Made by a program: the position numbers and the translations under genes. DNA of 64,000 bases from Oscillospiraceae bacterium (GTDB lineage: Bacteria > Bacillota > Clostridia > Oscillospirales > Ruminococcaceae): the NCBI GenBank assembly GCA_004555865.1, contig SFJO01000009.1:15953-79952 (forward strand), written 5' to 3'. This document shows positions 17,850 through 26,752 of this stretch, one piece after another; within the stretch, counting starts at the first letter, position 1, and every line of letters begins with the position of its first letter. The notes beneath the pieces are model-generated. The model was given only the letters and a program-made list of their open reading frames with translations, searched no databases and was not told the origin of the DNA.

Positions 17850-18815
17850 TCAGAGGCAGAGCAGCCGGCCCGCCAGCAGCCCGGCCAGCAGGATAAGCCC
17901 CAGCAGGCTGCCGGTGGTCATCAGGCGGCAGGCGCGGGGAATGTCCTCGGCCTCCACCGGGCGCAGCGGGTCGCCCAGGGTGGGCTTGTGCACCGGCTTG
18001 CCGAAATAGAAGGCGTCGCCGGCCAGCTGCACCCGCAGCGCCCCGGCACAGGCGGCCTCCGTCTGGGCGGAGTTGGGGCTTGCGTGGCTGCGCCGGTCTC
18101 GCCGCCAGATCCGAAACGCCTCTTTGCCGGAAAGGCCGCACAGAGGGGCGGCCAGAATCAGCAAAAGGCCGGACAGGCGGGCGGGCAGCCAGTTGGCAAC
18201 GTCATCCAGATGGGCAGCGGCCCGGCCAAAGTACAGGTAGCGGTCATTTTTATAGCCCACCATGCTGTCCATGGTGTTCACGGCCTTGTAGGCCAGGGCC
18301 AGCGGTGCACCGCCGATGGCCAGGTAGAACATGGGGGCGAACACCCCGTCCGAAAAGTTCTCGGCCACGGTTTCCACCGCCGCCTTGGTCACGCCCTCCG
18401 CTGTGAGGGCGGCGGTGTCGCGCCCGACGATGCGCCCCACGGCCTTGCGGGCGGCAGGCAGGTCGTTCTGCTTCAGGCAGGCGTACACCGCCATGGCTTC
18501 CTTGCGCAGATCTCGCACGGCCAGGCACTGCCCGCCCCAAAAGGCGTTGAGAGCCAGGGCCAGCAGCGGATGCACCCGCCCGGCCAGCAGCAGCGCCCCG
18601 GCGGCGATGCAGAAGCTGCCCAACGGCAGCAGCGCGGCCAGCACACACCCGGCCGCCAGCAGGCCGGTGTTCGTGCTTGAAAACAGGCGGCGGAGCAGAT
18701 GTTCCAGCCCGGTGATGGCGCGGCCCATGGCAACCACCGGATGGGGCAGCCAGGCCGGGTCGCCCAAAAGGGCGTCCAACAGGTACGCAGTGAGAAAAAC
18801 AATGAGGGGGGTCAT
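17850..18815 (-). CDS. cbiB: Adenosylcobinamide-phosphate synthase
   Basis: 321-residue integral membrane protein that joins the aminopropanol linker to adenosylcobyric acid. Family signatures are DALLGDPAWLPHPVVAMG near the N-terminus, ENFSDGVFAPMFY, and NTMDSMVGYKNDRY. Several hydrophobic helices flank them. Length is normal. The ATG at 18815 follows AAAGGACC, a weaker ribosome site. It lies next to cobD, whose product supplies its substrate. Confidence 0.94.
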   Translation of the reverse strand: MTPLIVFLTAYLLDALLGDPAWLPHPVVAMGRAITGLEHLLRRLFSSTNTGLLAAGCVLAALLPLGSFCIAAGALLLAGRVHPLLALALNAFWGGQCLAVRDLRKEAMAVYACLKQNDLPAARKAVGRIVGRDTAALTAEGVTKAAVETVAENFSDGVFAPMFYLAIGGAPLALAYKAVNTMDSMVGYKNDRYLYFGRAAAHLDDVANWLPARLSGLLLILAAPLCGLSGKEAFRIWRRDRRSHASPNSAQTEAACAGALRVQLAGDAFYFGKPVHKPTLGDPLRPVEAEDIPRACRLMTTGSLLGLILLAGLLAGRLLCL

Positions 18816-18913
18816 GAAAGGTCCTTTCAATCCGGAACGCACATCCGAAAAACAGAAAAACGAGGGACGTTGTCAAAAACGGCGGCGTTTTGCGCCCTGC
18901 CGCACGGCTTGCG

Positions 18914-19510
18914 TCAGCGCACGCAGCAGACCGGCCCGGTAAGGGCAAGGCCGCCGTCCGGCCAGGCGGCGGAGTCTGCGGTCAGATGCCAGCCGCAGCC
19001 GTTCTTCGTCATGCCGGAGAAATAATCCTGCCGGGGCCGGGCGTACTCGGCCAGCAGGGCCATCAGCGTGCCGCCGTGGGCCACCACCACCAGCCGGGGC
19101 TGCCCTTCGGCCAGCGCCTGCGTGACCAGCGGGGCGAAGGCGGCGCAGCAGCGCCGGTTCAGCGTTTCCATGTCCTCACCGCCGGGGGGCGCGGCAACAC
19201 AGCCGCCCTCCACCCAGGCGCGGTACGCGGGGTCATGCTCCAGCTGGGCAAAGTTTTTGCCCTCAAACTGGCCAAAATCCATCTCGTGAAGTCCCTCCAC
19301 GGGAATCTGCCGGGCGTGGGGAAACAGGATTGCGGCCGTCTGCCGGGCGCGCAGCATGGGCGAAACACAGACGGACTCGACCTGATCCGCCCAGGCGGGC
19401 GGCAGCAGGGCGGCGCGGCCCTCTTCACTGAGGGGCTCGTCCGTTCGGCCGATGTAGCAGTGCTCCCGGTTGCCGGGGGTCATGCCGTGGCGGATGAGAA
19501 AAATATCCAT
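18914..19510 (-). CDS. cobC: Histidine phosphatase, probable alpha-ribazole phosphatase
   Basis: 198-residue phosphoglycerate-mutase-like phosphatase. LIRHGMTPGN carries the catalytic RHG near the N-terminus, HEMDFGQFEGK and SPMLRARQTA follow, and VVAHGG carries the second catalytic histidine. In cobalamin operons such proteins usually remove phosphate from alpha-ribazole-phosphate or adenosylcobalamin-phosphate. The assignment rests on context, since histidine phosphatases are hard to tell apart. The ATG at 19510 follows CAGGAG. Confidence 0.85.
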   Translation of the reverse strand: MDIFLIRHGMTPGNREHCYIGRTDEPLSEEGRAALLPPAWADQVESVCVSPMLRARQTAAILFPHARQIPVEGLHEMDFGQFEGKNFAQLEHDPAYRAWVEGGCVAAPPGGEDMETLNRRCCAAFAPLVTQALAEGQPRLVVVAHGGTLMALLAEYARPRQDYFSGMTKNGCGWHLTADSAAWPDGGLALTGPVCCVR

Positions 19511-19554
19511 GGAAATACTCCTGACGTTCTGCACAAAAAGCGGAAAAGGGCAGG

Positions 19555-19935
19555 TCAGCGCTGCTCTGCCTCGGGCAGGCGCAGGGGCAGGGTGCCCTTC
19601 AGCACAAGGGGCAGCCCGCACCAGACCTGCACCACGGTTTCGGCCCGGGCGGCCAGCAGGCAGGCCAGGCGGCCCGCCGCTTCCCGGGCGGCGCGCTGGG
19701 CGGGGTCCATGGGCACCACGCCGCCGCCCAGTTCGGTGGCAAGCACCAGCGCTTTCCGGCTCAGCCGGTCGGCCAGTGCCTCCAGGTCGGGCGCACAGGC
19801 GGCCAGCTCCTGTACATCCCGCACAGCAGGACAGGGCGCGGCAGGGTCAGCGGAAAAATCCTGTGCCGCAAGCCCCCACTGGGCCATGGCGAAGGTCTGC
19901 TTGCCGGCATACAGCGGCCCGGTGATGAAAACCAT
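19555..19935 (-). CDS. Shortened CobU-like protein
   Basis: 126-residue protein resembling the ends of adenosylcobinamide kinase/guanylyltransferase. The N-terminus has a P-loop-like GPLYAGKQT (the usual GKS/T has a Q), and the C-terminal half has ATELGGGVVPMDPAQRAAREAAGRL then VVQVWCGLPLVLKG, like CobU. The middle part with the guanylylated histidine is missing. A full-length CobU is encoded two genes upstream, so this may be a kinase-only form, a regulatory subunit or a decaying copy. The frame is intact, it has a strong GAAAGGAGCG, and its base use matches its neighbours. Confidence 0.75.
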   Translation of the reverse strand: MVFITGPLYAGKQTFAMAQWGLAAQDFSADPAAPCPAVRDVQELAACAPDLEALADRLSRKALVLATELGGGVVPMDPAQRAAREAAGRLACLLAARAETVVQVWCGLPLVLKGTLPLRLPEAEQR

Positions 19936-19962
19936 AAAGACGCTCCTTTCGATTCAAGACGG

Positions 19963-20745
19963 TCACAGCAGGGCGAGAAGCGCCCGGGTGAGCACCAGGG
20001 CCGCCAGCTGGGCCAGCTCGCACCATTGAACAAACCACCCGGCCAGATCGCCCGAAAGCCCGCCGAATTCCCGCAGGGCCAGCCGTCTGTACCAGGCCAG
20101 CATCGCCAGGGCGGCCGCCGCCATGGCAAGGCCCGGAATGCGGCCGATGCACACCAGCGCCAGCGCCGAAAGCCCCCCGGCGGCGGCCAGAATGCGGGCG
20201 GTGGCCGTCCGGTCGGCCGCGCTGGCAAAGGCGTGGGCCAGGCCGGTGTTTTTGGCCAGCGGCAGGGCCGCCACCGCCCAGCCGGAAAGGCAGCGCTCCA
20301 GCACATACCCGAGGGCCATGCACAGGGCGGCGGTCTTGTCCCATGCCAACGCGCTGGCCAGGGCAAGCTGGGCCACCAGATACATACACACCCGGATGAG
20401 GGCGAAGGCGCCCACGTGGCTGTCCTTCAGAATTTCCTGTTTGCGGGCCGGTTCTGCGTGGCTGGCCAATGCATCGCAGGTGTCGGCAAAACCATCCATA
20501 TGCAGCCCGCCGGTCACCAGCAGCGGGCACAGGCAGATGCCCGCCGCGGGCAGCAGGCCGGAAAGATTCAGCAGGCGGCATACGGCCAGCCACAGGGCCA
20601 GCGCACCGCCGCAGGCAAAGCCCACCAGCGGCAGGCAGGCCAGCGCCCAGCGCATACTGCGCGGGGTCCAGTCCACCCGCGGCATGGGCAGCGCCGAAAA
20701 CATTCCAAAGGTGACAACAACGGTTTCAAACATGAGACGAACCAT
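19963..20745 (-). CDS. cobS: Cobalamin (5'-phosphate) synthase
   Basis: 260-residue membrane enzyme that joins adenosylcobinamide-GDP with alpha-ribazole or its phosphate in the last assembly step. Signatures are FSALPMPRVDW at the start, VTGGLHMDGFADTCDAL and ILKDSHVGAFAL in the middle, with about six hydrophobic segments around them. Length is typical. The ATG at 20745 follows GCAGGAG; a second ATG four codons in (20733) is possible. Confidence 0.95.
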   Translation of the reverse strand: MVRLMFETVVVTFGMFSALPMPRVDWTPRSMRWALACLPLVGFACGGALALWLAVCRLLNLSGLLPAAGICLCPLLVTGGLHMDGFADTCDALASHAEPARKQEILKDSHVGAFALIRVCMYLVAQLALASALAWDKTAALCMALGYVLERCLSGWAVAALPLAKNTGLAHAFASAADRTATARILAAAGGLSALALVCIGRIPGLAMAAAALAMLAWYRRLALREFGGLSGDLAGWFVQWCELAQLAALVLTRALLALL

Positions 20746-20766
20746 GAAACAACTCCTGCAAAACGC

Positions 20767-21342
20767 TTACGGGCGGGGAATCTGGCGGCATTGCCAGCCG
20801 ATCAAGGAAGCGGGCGGCGTGCCCCTGCGGTAAACGGGCAACCCGGCGGCCACCTGAACGGCGCGGGTGCTCTCGGCCGCAAGGCGGCGATTCAGCCGGG
20901 CCAGCAGGCGCAGATAGGCCTCGGTGTCTCCGGCATAGTCCGCACCGCCCAGAAACACTTCGTTGCTCACCACCACCAGCTCCCGGCAGGCGGCATTCAG
21001 GTGAAGCACCCCGTCCAGAACGGCCGCATACGCACCGGGGGTGAGGCCTTCCGGGCTGTACAGCTGGTTGGCAGCCAGGGTGCCCAGGCATTCCAGCAGC
21101 ACCACGCCGCCGCGCAGGGGGGCCGTGTCCAGCTCGGCCAGGTCCCGCGCACGCTCCACGGTGACGAACCCCTTCCCGGCCCGCAGCGCCCGATGTCGGG
21201 CCACCCTCGCCCGGGATTCGGCATCGTATGGCTCCATGGTGGCCAGATAGACCCGGGGGCAGGCCGGGGAGAGGGCCAGTGTCAGAGCTTCGGCGTATTC
21301 ACTTTTTCCGCTGGCGCTGGCACCGACAACAAGGCTGAGCAT
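20767..21342 (-). CDS. cobU: Adenosylcobinamide kinase / guanylyltransferase
   Basis: 191-residue bifunctional CobU enzyme that phosphorylates adenosylcobinamide and then attaches GMP. The P-loop GASASGKS lies at residues 7-14, the histidine region is RARVARHRALR, then ECLGTLAANQLYS, VVSNEVFLGG and the C-terminal GLPVYRRG. Full length. The ATG at 21342 follows AGAAAGGAG; the frame continues far upstream in a GC-rich run without coding character. Confidence 0.93.
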   Translation of the reverse strand: MLSLVVGASASGKSEYAEALTLALSPACPRVYLATMEPYDAESRARVARHRALRAGKGFVTVERARDLAELDTAPLRGGVVLLECLGTLAANQLYSPEGLTPGAYAAVLDGVLHLNAACRELVVVSNEVFLGGADYAGDTEAYLRLLARLNRRLAAESTRAVQVAAGLPVYRRGTPPASLIGWQCRQIPRP

Positions 21343-21376
21343 GGCGGCTCCTTTCTGCATGAGATAAAAGAAACGG

Positions 21377-22489
21377 TCAATTCTGCGGGGTATAGGCATC
21401 CATACCGTAGCTGGAAAACTCCGCTCCGCCGTACATGGCCATGGCCATGTCAAACAGGGGCAGGGCGGCCAGCGCACCGGTTCCCTCGCCCAGCCGCAGC
21501 CCGGCACACAGCAGGGGCGAAAGCCCCAGCGCGTCCAGCAGCATTTGGCCGGCTGGTTCGGCCGAGCGGTGGCTGGCCAGCAGGGCGGCCTCAGCGGCCG
21601 GGCACAGGCGCACCGCTGCCAGGGCTGCCACTGTGGAGATAAACCCGTCCAGCAGAAGCGGCAGCCGGGCGGCCGCTGCGCCCAGGCAGGCCCCGGCCAT
21701 GGCGGCAATGTCCAGCCCGCCCAAGGCGGCCAGCACCGCCAGCGGGTCGGCCGGGTCGGGCCGGTTTTGGGCAATGCCCGCCCGGATGGCGGCCAGCTTG
21801 CGGGCAAGCCCCGCATTGGAAAGCCCGGCCCCCCGGCCGGTGACGGCTTCGGGCGGACAGCCCAGCAGCACGGCGGCCACGGCGCTGCTGGTGGTGGTGT
21901 TGCCAATGCCCATTTCCCCAATCAGCAGCAGCCGACAGCCGGCTTCGGCCTGCTGCCGGGCCAGAGCGGCCCCGGCCAGCAGGGCTTGCAGGGCTTGGGT
22001 GCGGGTCATGGCGGGGCCTTGGGTAAAGTCGGCGGTGCCGTCCATCACCCGACAGCGCACCAGGCCGGGAATCTCCTCGCCGACCAGCCCGTGAACGCCC
22101 ATGTCCACCGGCTGCACCCGGCAGCGGGCGACCCGGGCCATGGTGCAGGCGCTGGAGCGGCCTTCGGCCAGTGCCCGGGTCACAAAGCCGGTCACCTCAT
22201 TGCCGCATTGGCTGACCCCCTGGGCGACCACGCCGTTGTCGGCGCAGAACACCAGCAGGGTGCGGGCCGAAAGATCCAGCTTGGCGCTGCCGGTGAGGGC
22301 GGCGATTTTCTGGGTGTCGGTCTCCAGAAGGCCCAGGCTGCCCAACGGCTTGCCCACAGCGTCCCACCGGGCCTTGCAGGCCGCGCGGGCGGCCTCATCC
22401 GGGGGCATGATGTCGCCCAGCAGCCGGGCAAGGCGGGCCTCCAGCTGGGGCAGCTCCAATTGGAACAGATCAGAAATTGCTTGGTTCAT
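21377..22489 (-). CDS. cobT: Nicotinate-nucleotide-dimethylbenzimidazole phosphoribosyltransferase
   Basis: 370-residue CobT enzyme that activates the lower-ligand base by attaching ribose phosphate from nicotinate mononucleotide. Recognised by LGSLGLLE, FCADNGVVAQGVSQCGNEVT, the GEMGIGNTTTSSAVAAVLLG block and the late GEGTGAL that carries the catalytic-base glutamate. Length is slightly above the usual 350. The ATG at 22489 has GGAGG six to seven bases upstream. Which base is used as lower ligand cannot be read from the sequence. Confidence 0.95.
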   Translation of the reverse strand: MNQAISDLFQLELPQLEARLARLLGDIMPPDEAARAACKARWDAVGKPLGSLGLLETDTQKIAALTGSAKLDLSARTLLVFCADNGVVAQGVSQCGNEVTGFVTRALAEGRSSACTMARVARCRVQPVDMGVHGLVGEEIPGLVRCRVMDGTADFTQGPAMTRTQALQALLAGAALARQQAEAGCRLLLIGEMGIGNTTTSSAVAAVLLGCPPEAVTGRGAGLSNAGLARKLAAIRAGIAQNRPDPADPLAVLAALGGLDIAAMAGACLGAAAARLPLLLDGFISTVAALAAVRLCPAAEAALLASHRSAEPAGQMLLDALGLSPLLCAGLRLGEGTGALAALPLFDMAMAMYGGAEFSSYGMDAYTPQN

Positions 22490-22554
22490 AAAAAGACCTC
22501 CGGCAGGGGCTGCGTGAGAACAAAAGAAGCAGGAAAAATACGCCCAAACCCGCT

Positions 22555-23916
22555 TCAGCGGCCCCTGCGCCACCGGGCGGCTGCCTGGCAGAAGCGCAGG
22601 GCGCATTTCGGCCGGGCGGGCAGATACAGATGGGGGAAACCGGCAAATAGATTGCCGTCTGCCACCACACAGGGCCAGCTTCGGCGGCCCACCGGCTTTT
22701 TGGCGGTGAGGGCGTCGCCGTTCTCTGTGCAGTCCCAATAATGGAACTCGTGGGCGGGAAGGGCCTCGCCGGGGCGCAGCAGCAGGGTGGGGCGGTTGGC
22801 GGTCAGGGTCACATAACCGAAGCGGCCCAGCTTGCCGGTGCCGAAGCCCCGGCCCGCCAGCACCCCGGCCATGGGCCAGGCGCGGCCCTCGGGGTCGTTG
22901 AGGGTCTGCTGCAGGTAGAGAAAGCCGCCGCACTCGGCCAGCGTGGGCAGCCCGGCCCGGACGTTGGCCTGCACCGCCTGACGCATGGCATGGTTTTCGG
23001 CCAGGGCCTGGGTGTGCAGCTCCGGGTAGCCGCCGCCTAGGTACAATCCGTCGCAGCCGTCGGGCAGGGCGGTGTCCCGCAGGGGGCTGAAAAAGCACAG
23101 CTCAGCCCCCAGGCGGCGGAACAGCTCCAGCGTATCGTCGTAATAAAAGCAGAAGGCCTCGTCCCGGGCCACAGCAATGCGGCAGGGAACCGAAGCAAGT
23201 GCCTCGCCGGGCAGCGGTGCAGCCGGCAGCGGCGGGGCACTCTCGGCCAAGGCCAGCAGCCTGTCCAGATCGGCGCTCTGCTCCAGCGCATCGGCCAGCT
23301 TGTCCAGCTTGGCCTGCAGCTCGGGAATTTCCTCGGCGGCCACCAGCCCCAGATGACGGCTGGAAAAATCCGCCCCCTCCACCTTGGGCAGGCAGCCGAA
23401 CACCGGCAGCCCGGTTTCACGGATGAGGGCCGGGGCCAGTGTCTGGGCCAGCATGGGGCTGCAGCCGTTCAGAAGCAAGCCCCGAATCTGGCAGGGGGTG
23501 CGGAAGGCCAGCAGCCCCTTCACCTGGGCGGCCAGCGTCAGGCTGGAAGAGCCGGGCCGAAGCACCAGTACCACCGGGGTGTCAGTGGCCCGGGCCAGAT
23601 GCCAGGCGCTGGCGGTGTCGGTGCAGCCGCCCAGGCCGTCGTAGTAGCCCATGGCCCCCTCCAGAACGGCGGGGCTGCGCCCGGCGCTGTGGGCGGCCAG
23701 CAGAGCACGAATCTGCTCTTCATCGCTGAAGAACAGGTCAAGATTGTAGGAGGGCACCCCGAGCACCTGCCGGTGGAACATGGGGTCGATGTAATCCGGC
23801 CCGGCCTTAAAGGCGGCGGGGGCCAGACCGCGCCGGGTCATGGCGCGGAGAAACGCACAGGTGACGGTGGTTTTGCCGCTGCCGCTGGCCAGCGCGGCAA
23901 ACATCAGGCGGCTCAC
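22555..23916 (-). CDS. cbiA: Cobyrinate a,c-diamide synthase
   Basis: 453-residue ATP- and glutamine-dependent enzyme that amidates the a and c carboxyls of (cobalt-)cobyrinate. The N-terminal P-loop is ASGSGKTT (residues 10-17), followed by FKAGPDYIDPMFH, a hallmark of the family, and EGAMGYYDG. The glutaminase part has LAECGGFLYLQ and HEFHYWDC. The ATG overlaps the cbiE/T stop by four bases, indicating translational coupling. Confidence 0.95.
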   Translation of the reverse strand: MSRLMFAALASGSGKTTVTCAFLRAMTRRGLAPAAFKAGPDYIDPMFHRQVLGVPSYNLDLFFSDEEQIRALLAAHSAGRSPAVLEGAMGYYDGLGGCTDTASAWHLARATDTPVVLVLRPGSSSLTLAAQVKGLLAFRTPCQIRGLLLNGCSPMLAQTLAPALIRETGLPVFGCLPKVEGADFSSRHLGLVAAEEIPELQAKLDKLADALEQSADLDRLLALAESAPPLPAAPLPGEALASVPCRIAVARDEAFCFYYDDTLELFRRLGAELCFFSPLRDTALPDGCDGLYLGGGYPELHTQALAENHAMRQAVQANVRAGLPTLAECGGFLYLQQTLNDPEGRAWPMAGVLAGRGFGTGKLGRFGYVTLTANRPTLLLRPGEALPAHEFHYWDCTENGDALTAKKPVGRRSWPCVVADGNLFAGFPHLYLPARPKCALRFCQAAARWRRGR

Positions 23917-25133
23917 AGCGCACCTCCGCTGATGAGGTACACCGGGTTCTGGGCCATCATCAGGTGCAGCCCCCCGGCGGGGCGGCTGCGGCTGACGGAA
24001 ATCTGGCTGACCTGAATGGCCTCAAACCCCTGCGCCTGCAAAGCGGCCAGCGCGGCGGAAAGGCTCTCAATGGCAATGGCCGAAATCACCACCCGTGCGG
24101 CGGGATTGGCGGTGTGCACGGCCGCCAGCGTTTCGGCCATATGGCCGCCGGTGCCGCCCACAAACACCCGATCCGGTGCGGGCAGCCCGGCCAGAGCTTC
24201 CGGCGCGGCACCGGAGATCAGGGTCAGGTTGTGCAGGCCGAATTTGCGGCGGTTTTCCAGAATCAGGGCCTGGGCGTCCGCGTTTCGCTCCACGGCATAA
24301 ACCTGCCCTTCGGGGGCAGCCAGCGCCAGCTCCACCGAAACGCTGCCGGTGCCTGCGCCCAGATCCCACAGGCAGTCGCCGGGGCGGGGGGCCAGCAGCG
24401 CCAGAGCGGCGGCCCGCACCTCCTGCTTGGTCATGGGAACCTTGGCGCGGAGAAATTCCTCATCGGGAATGCCGCCCACCCGGCTTTGCCGCAGGGGGGC
24501 GGGGCAGCCCTCCACCAGCAGTACGCTGAGAGGGGCAAAGGTTTGTTCGGCCAGCTGAGCTGCGGTGCCGGTGACGATGGCTTCGTCCGGATAGCCCAGG
24601 CGGCTGGCGGCGGTGGCTTGGCAGCCGCCTAGCCCGGCTTCGGTCAGCTGGGCGCACAGGCTGGCGGGGGTGCAGCTGCCGCCGGTGAGAAAGAACACAT
24701 CGCCGCCCCCGGCACAGGCTGCGGCCGGGTTGCAGGCCACGCCATGGGCGCTTACCAGCTTCCAGTTCTGCCAGGGGCGGCCCAGACGGGCGGCCAGCAC
24801 CTGCGGGCTGGAAAGCCCGGGCAGCAGGGTGAAGCGGGCTTCGGGCAGGGCGGCTTGCAGGGTGCGCAGCAAGCTGGCGGCTCCGCTGTAAAACCCAATG
24901 TCGCCGCTGAAGGCCACTGCGGCCTGCCCTGCCCGGCCGTTCAGCCCGGTGAGGGCCTCCACAAGCTCAGAGGTGCGCAGGCAGGCAATGCGCCGCCCGC
25001 CGCATTGGGCCGGCAGCCCCTCCAGAAGGCGGGGCGCGCCTAAAATAACCAGGGCCTGTTCCAGTGCCCGGGCGGCTGCCTGAGTCAGGCTGAGCCAATC
25101 GCCGGGGCCGATGCCGATGAGGGTAATGTCCAT
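23913..25133 (-). CDS. cobL: Fused CbiE-CbiT precorrin methyltransferase/decarboxylase
   Basis: 406-residue two-domain enzyme. Residues ~1-205 are CbiE (tetrapyrrole methylase fold, opening ITLIGIGPGDWLSLT, later VAFSGDIGFYSGA and LPGLSSPQ), methylating C5. Residues ~210-406 are CbiT (SAM-binding LWDLGAGTGSVSVELA), methylating C15 and decarboxylating the C12 side chain. The fused arrangement equals CobL; separate CbiE and CbiT occur in other anaerobes. It lies 39 bases after cbiJ and overlaps cbiA. Confidence 0.95.
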   Translation of the reverse strand: MDITLIGIGPGDWLSLTQAAARALEQALVILGAPRLLEGLPAQCGGRRIACLRTSELVEALTGLNGRAGQAAVAFSGDIGFYSGAASLLRTLQAALPEARFTLLPGLSSPQVLAARLGRPWQNWKLVSAHGVACNPAAACAGGGDVFFLTGGSCTPASLCAQLTEAGLGGCQATAASRLGYPDEAIVTGTAAQLAEQTFAPLSVLLVEGCPAPLRQSRVGGIPDEEFLRAKVPMTKQEVRAAALALLAPRPGDCLWDLGAGTGSVSVELALAAPEGQVYAVERNADAQALILENRRKFGLHNLTLISGAAPEALAGLPAPDRVFVGGTGGHMAETLAAVHTANPAARVVISAIAIESLSAALAALQAQGFEAIQVSQISVSRSRPAGGLHLMMAQNPVYLISGGAL

Positions 25134-25172
25134 GGGGGCCTCCTTACCGCGGCAAGTAAACGCGGATCACAA

Positions 25173-25955
25173 TCAAATGCGGATGGGCTGCAAAGCCGGG
25201 GCGGCGGGCTGCCAGGCGGCAAAACGGGAGAGAATGGCCTCGACCGTTTCGCCCCGGTCTTCCGGGCGGGTGAGCACCAGCACCCCCACGCCGCAGCTCT
25301 GTGCGGCGGCCAGCTTTTCGGCAAAACCGCCGTTTCGGCCGCCGTCCTTCGTGACCATCCAGCGGATGTTCCATTGCCGAAACACGGCCTCGTTCAGCGC
25401 CTGGCTGAAGGGCCCCTGCATGGCCAGAATGTGGCTGTGGGCCAGCCCGGCCTGTTCGCAGGCGGCAATGCCGTCGTGGGTGGCCAGCACCCGGGCGTAC
25501 AGCCGTTCCGGCGGCAGGGCGGCAAAGGCGGGCAGCTCCTTTGCGCCGGTGGTCAGCAGAACGCGGCCTTCCTGCCGGGCCAGCCATTCCGCCGCTGCCG
25601 GTGCGTCGGGCAGGCAGATGCACCGCTCGGGCAGAGCGCTGGCCGGGCGGCTGCACCGCCACAGGGGTACCCCGGCCGCTTTGGCCGCTGCCCGCAGGCT
25701 GGCGCTGACGGTTTCCGCATAGGGGTGGGTCGCGTCGATGATCAGCTGGCAGCCGGCCAGCCGGCCGGTCATGACTTCCGGGGCCAGCCGCCCGGTGTGC
25801 ACCTGCCCGTGGGTGAGAGCGGGCAGCACCTCCTGCCCGTATTCCGTGGCAACAAACACGGTCAGGGTCAGGCCGCGGGCGGCGCACAGGCCGTCCAGCG
25901 CCTGAGCCAGCTGCCGCCCCTCGGTTGTGCCGCCGAACAGCACCACCCCGGTCAC
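25173..25955 (-). CDS. cbiJ: Cobalt-precorrin-6A reductase
   Basis: 260-residue NAD(P)H-dependent enzyme reducing the C18-C19 double bond of precorrin-6A. The N-terminal nucleotide site is VVLFGGTTEGRQLA, followed by IIDATHPYAETVS, LLTTGAKELPAF and VTKDGGRNGGFAEKL, all typical of CbiJ/CobK. The start is a GTG at 25955 that overlaps the stop of the cbiH gene as GTGA; the open frame reaches further upstream but in the wrong context. Confidence 0.93.
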   Translation of the reverse strand: MTGVVLFGGTTEGRQLAQALDGLCAARGLTLTVFVATEYGQEVLPALTHGQVHTGRLAPEVMTGRLAGCQLIIDATHPYAETVSASLRAAAKAAGVPLWRCSRPASALPERCICLPDAPAAAEWLARQEGRVLLTTGAKELPAFAALPPERLYARVLATHDGIAACEQAGLAHSHILAMQGPFSQALNEAVFRQWNIRWMVTKDGGRNGGFAEKLAAAQSCGVGVLVLTRPEDRGETVEAILSRFAAWQPAAPALQPIRI

Positions 25956-26683
25956 AGCCGATACCCCCGCGGGGTGACCATGCGCTGCCCGGCCAGACGG
26001 GTGGCGTGGTTGCCGATGAACACGGTGGTGAACATATCCACCTGTTCCTCCGCAAGCCGGGCCAGGGTACCGGTCCAACTGGCCTGCCCCGGGCGGCCGA
26101 TGTTCTTCACCCAGCCGCACACCCGGTCAGCCGGCAGGCTGCGGGCCAGAATGGCACAGGCCCTGGCCAGATAATCGGCCCGGGCGCGGCTGGAGGGATT
26201 GTACAGGCAGATGCAGAAGTCCGCCCGGGCCGCAGCCTCCAGCCGGGCCTCGATCACCGGCCAGGGGGTCAGCCGGTCGGACAGGCTGATCACGCAGAAA
26301 TCGTGCATCAGGGGCGCGCCCAGCACGGCGGCCCCGGTGAGGGCGGCAGAGAGGCCGGGCACCACAACAACCTCCACCTCCGGATAGGTGGGGGCCATTT
26401 CCAGAATCGGCCCGGCCATTCCGTACACACCGGCGTCGCCGCTGCACACCATGGCGGTGGTCTGGCCGCGGTCGGCGGCTTCCAGCGCCAGGCGGCAGCG
26501 CTCCACCTCCTGGGTCATGGGGGTGGTCAGGGTGGGTTTGCCGGGGTAGAGGGGTGCGACCAGATCAATGTAGACCTTGTAGCCGCAGAGCAGCTGGGCA
26601 TCGTCCAGCGCGGATTTGGCCTGCCCGGTCAGCAGGGCGGGGTCGCCGGGGCCAAGACCCACCACGTAAAGCAGCTTTGCCAT
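25952..26683 (-). CDS. cbiH: Cobalt-precorrin-3B C17-methyltransferase
   Basis: 243-residue SAM-dependent methylase that contracts the ring and methylates C17. Signature pieces are LLYVVGLGPGDPALLTGQA at the start, VCSGDAGVYGMAGPILE in the middle and ADFCICLYNPSSRAR, characteristic of CbiH/CobJ. No fused iron-sulfur domain is present. GAGGTGTTTTTATG precedes the start. In the anaerobic pathway this enzyme works with CbiG. Confidence 0.95.
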   Translation of the reverse strand: MAKLLYVVGLGPGDPALLTGQAKSALDDAQLLCGYKVYIDLVAPLYPGKPTLTTPMTQEVERCRLALEAADRGQTTAMVCSGDAGVYGMAGPILEMAPTYPEVEVVVVPGLSAALTGAAVLGAPLMHDFCVISLSDRLTPWPVIEARLEAAARADFCICLYNPSSRARADYLARACAILARSLPADRVCGWVKNIGRPGQASWTGTLARLAEEQVDMFTTVFIGNHATRLAGQRMVTPRGYRL

Positions 26684-26752
26684 AAAAACACCTCGTAGTT
26701 GAAACCCGCAGTGCCGGGCAGCCCGCCGCTACGGATCGCAGATCAAAGTTTG

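Noticed and set aside
20026..21642. 538-codon plus-strand frame across cobS and cobU
   Set aside because: Antisense to two well-identified cobalamin genes and without any recognisable domain.
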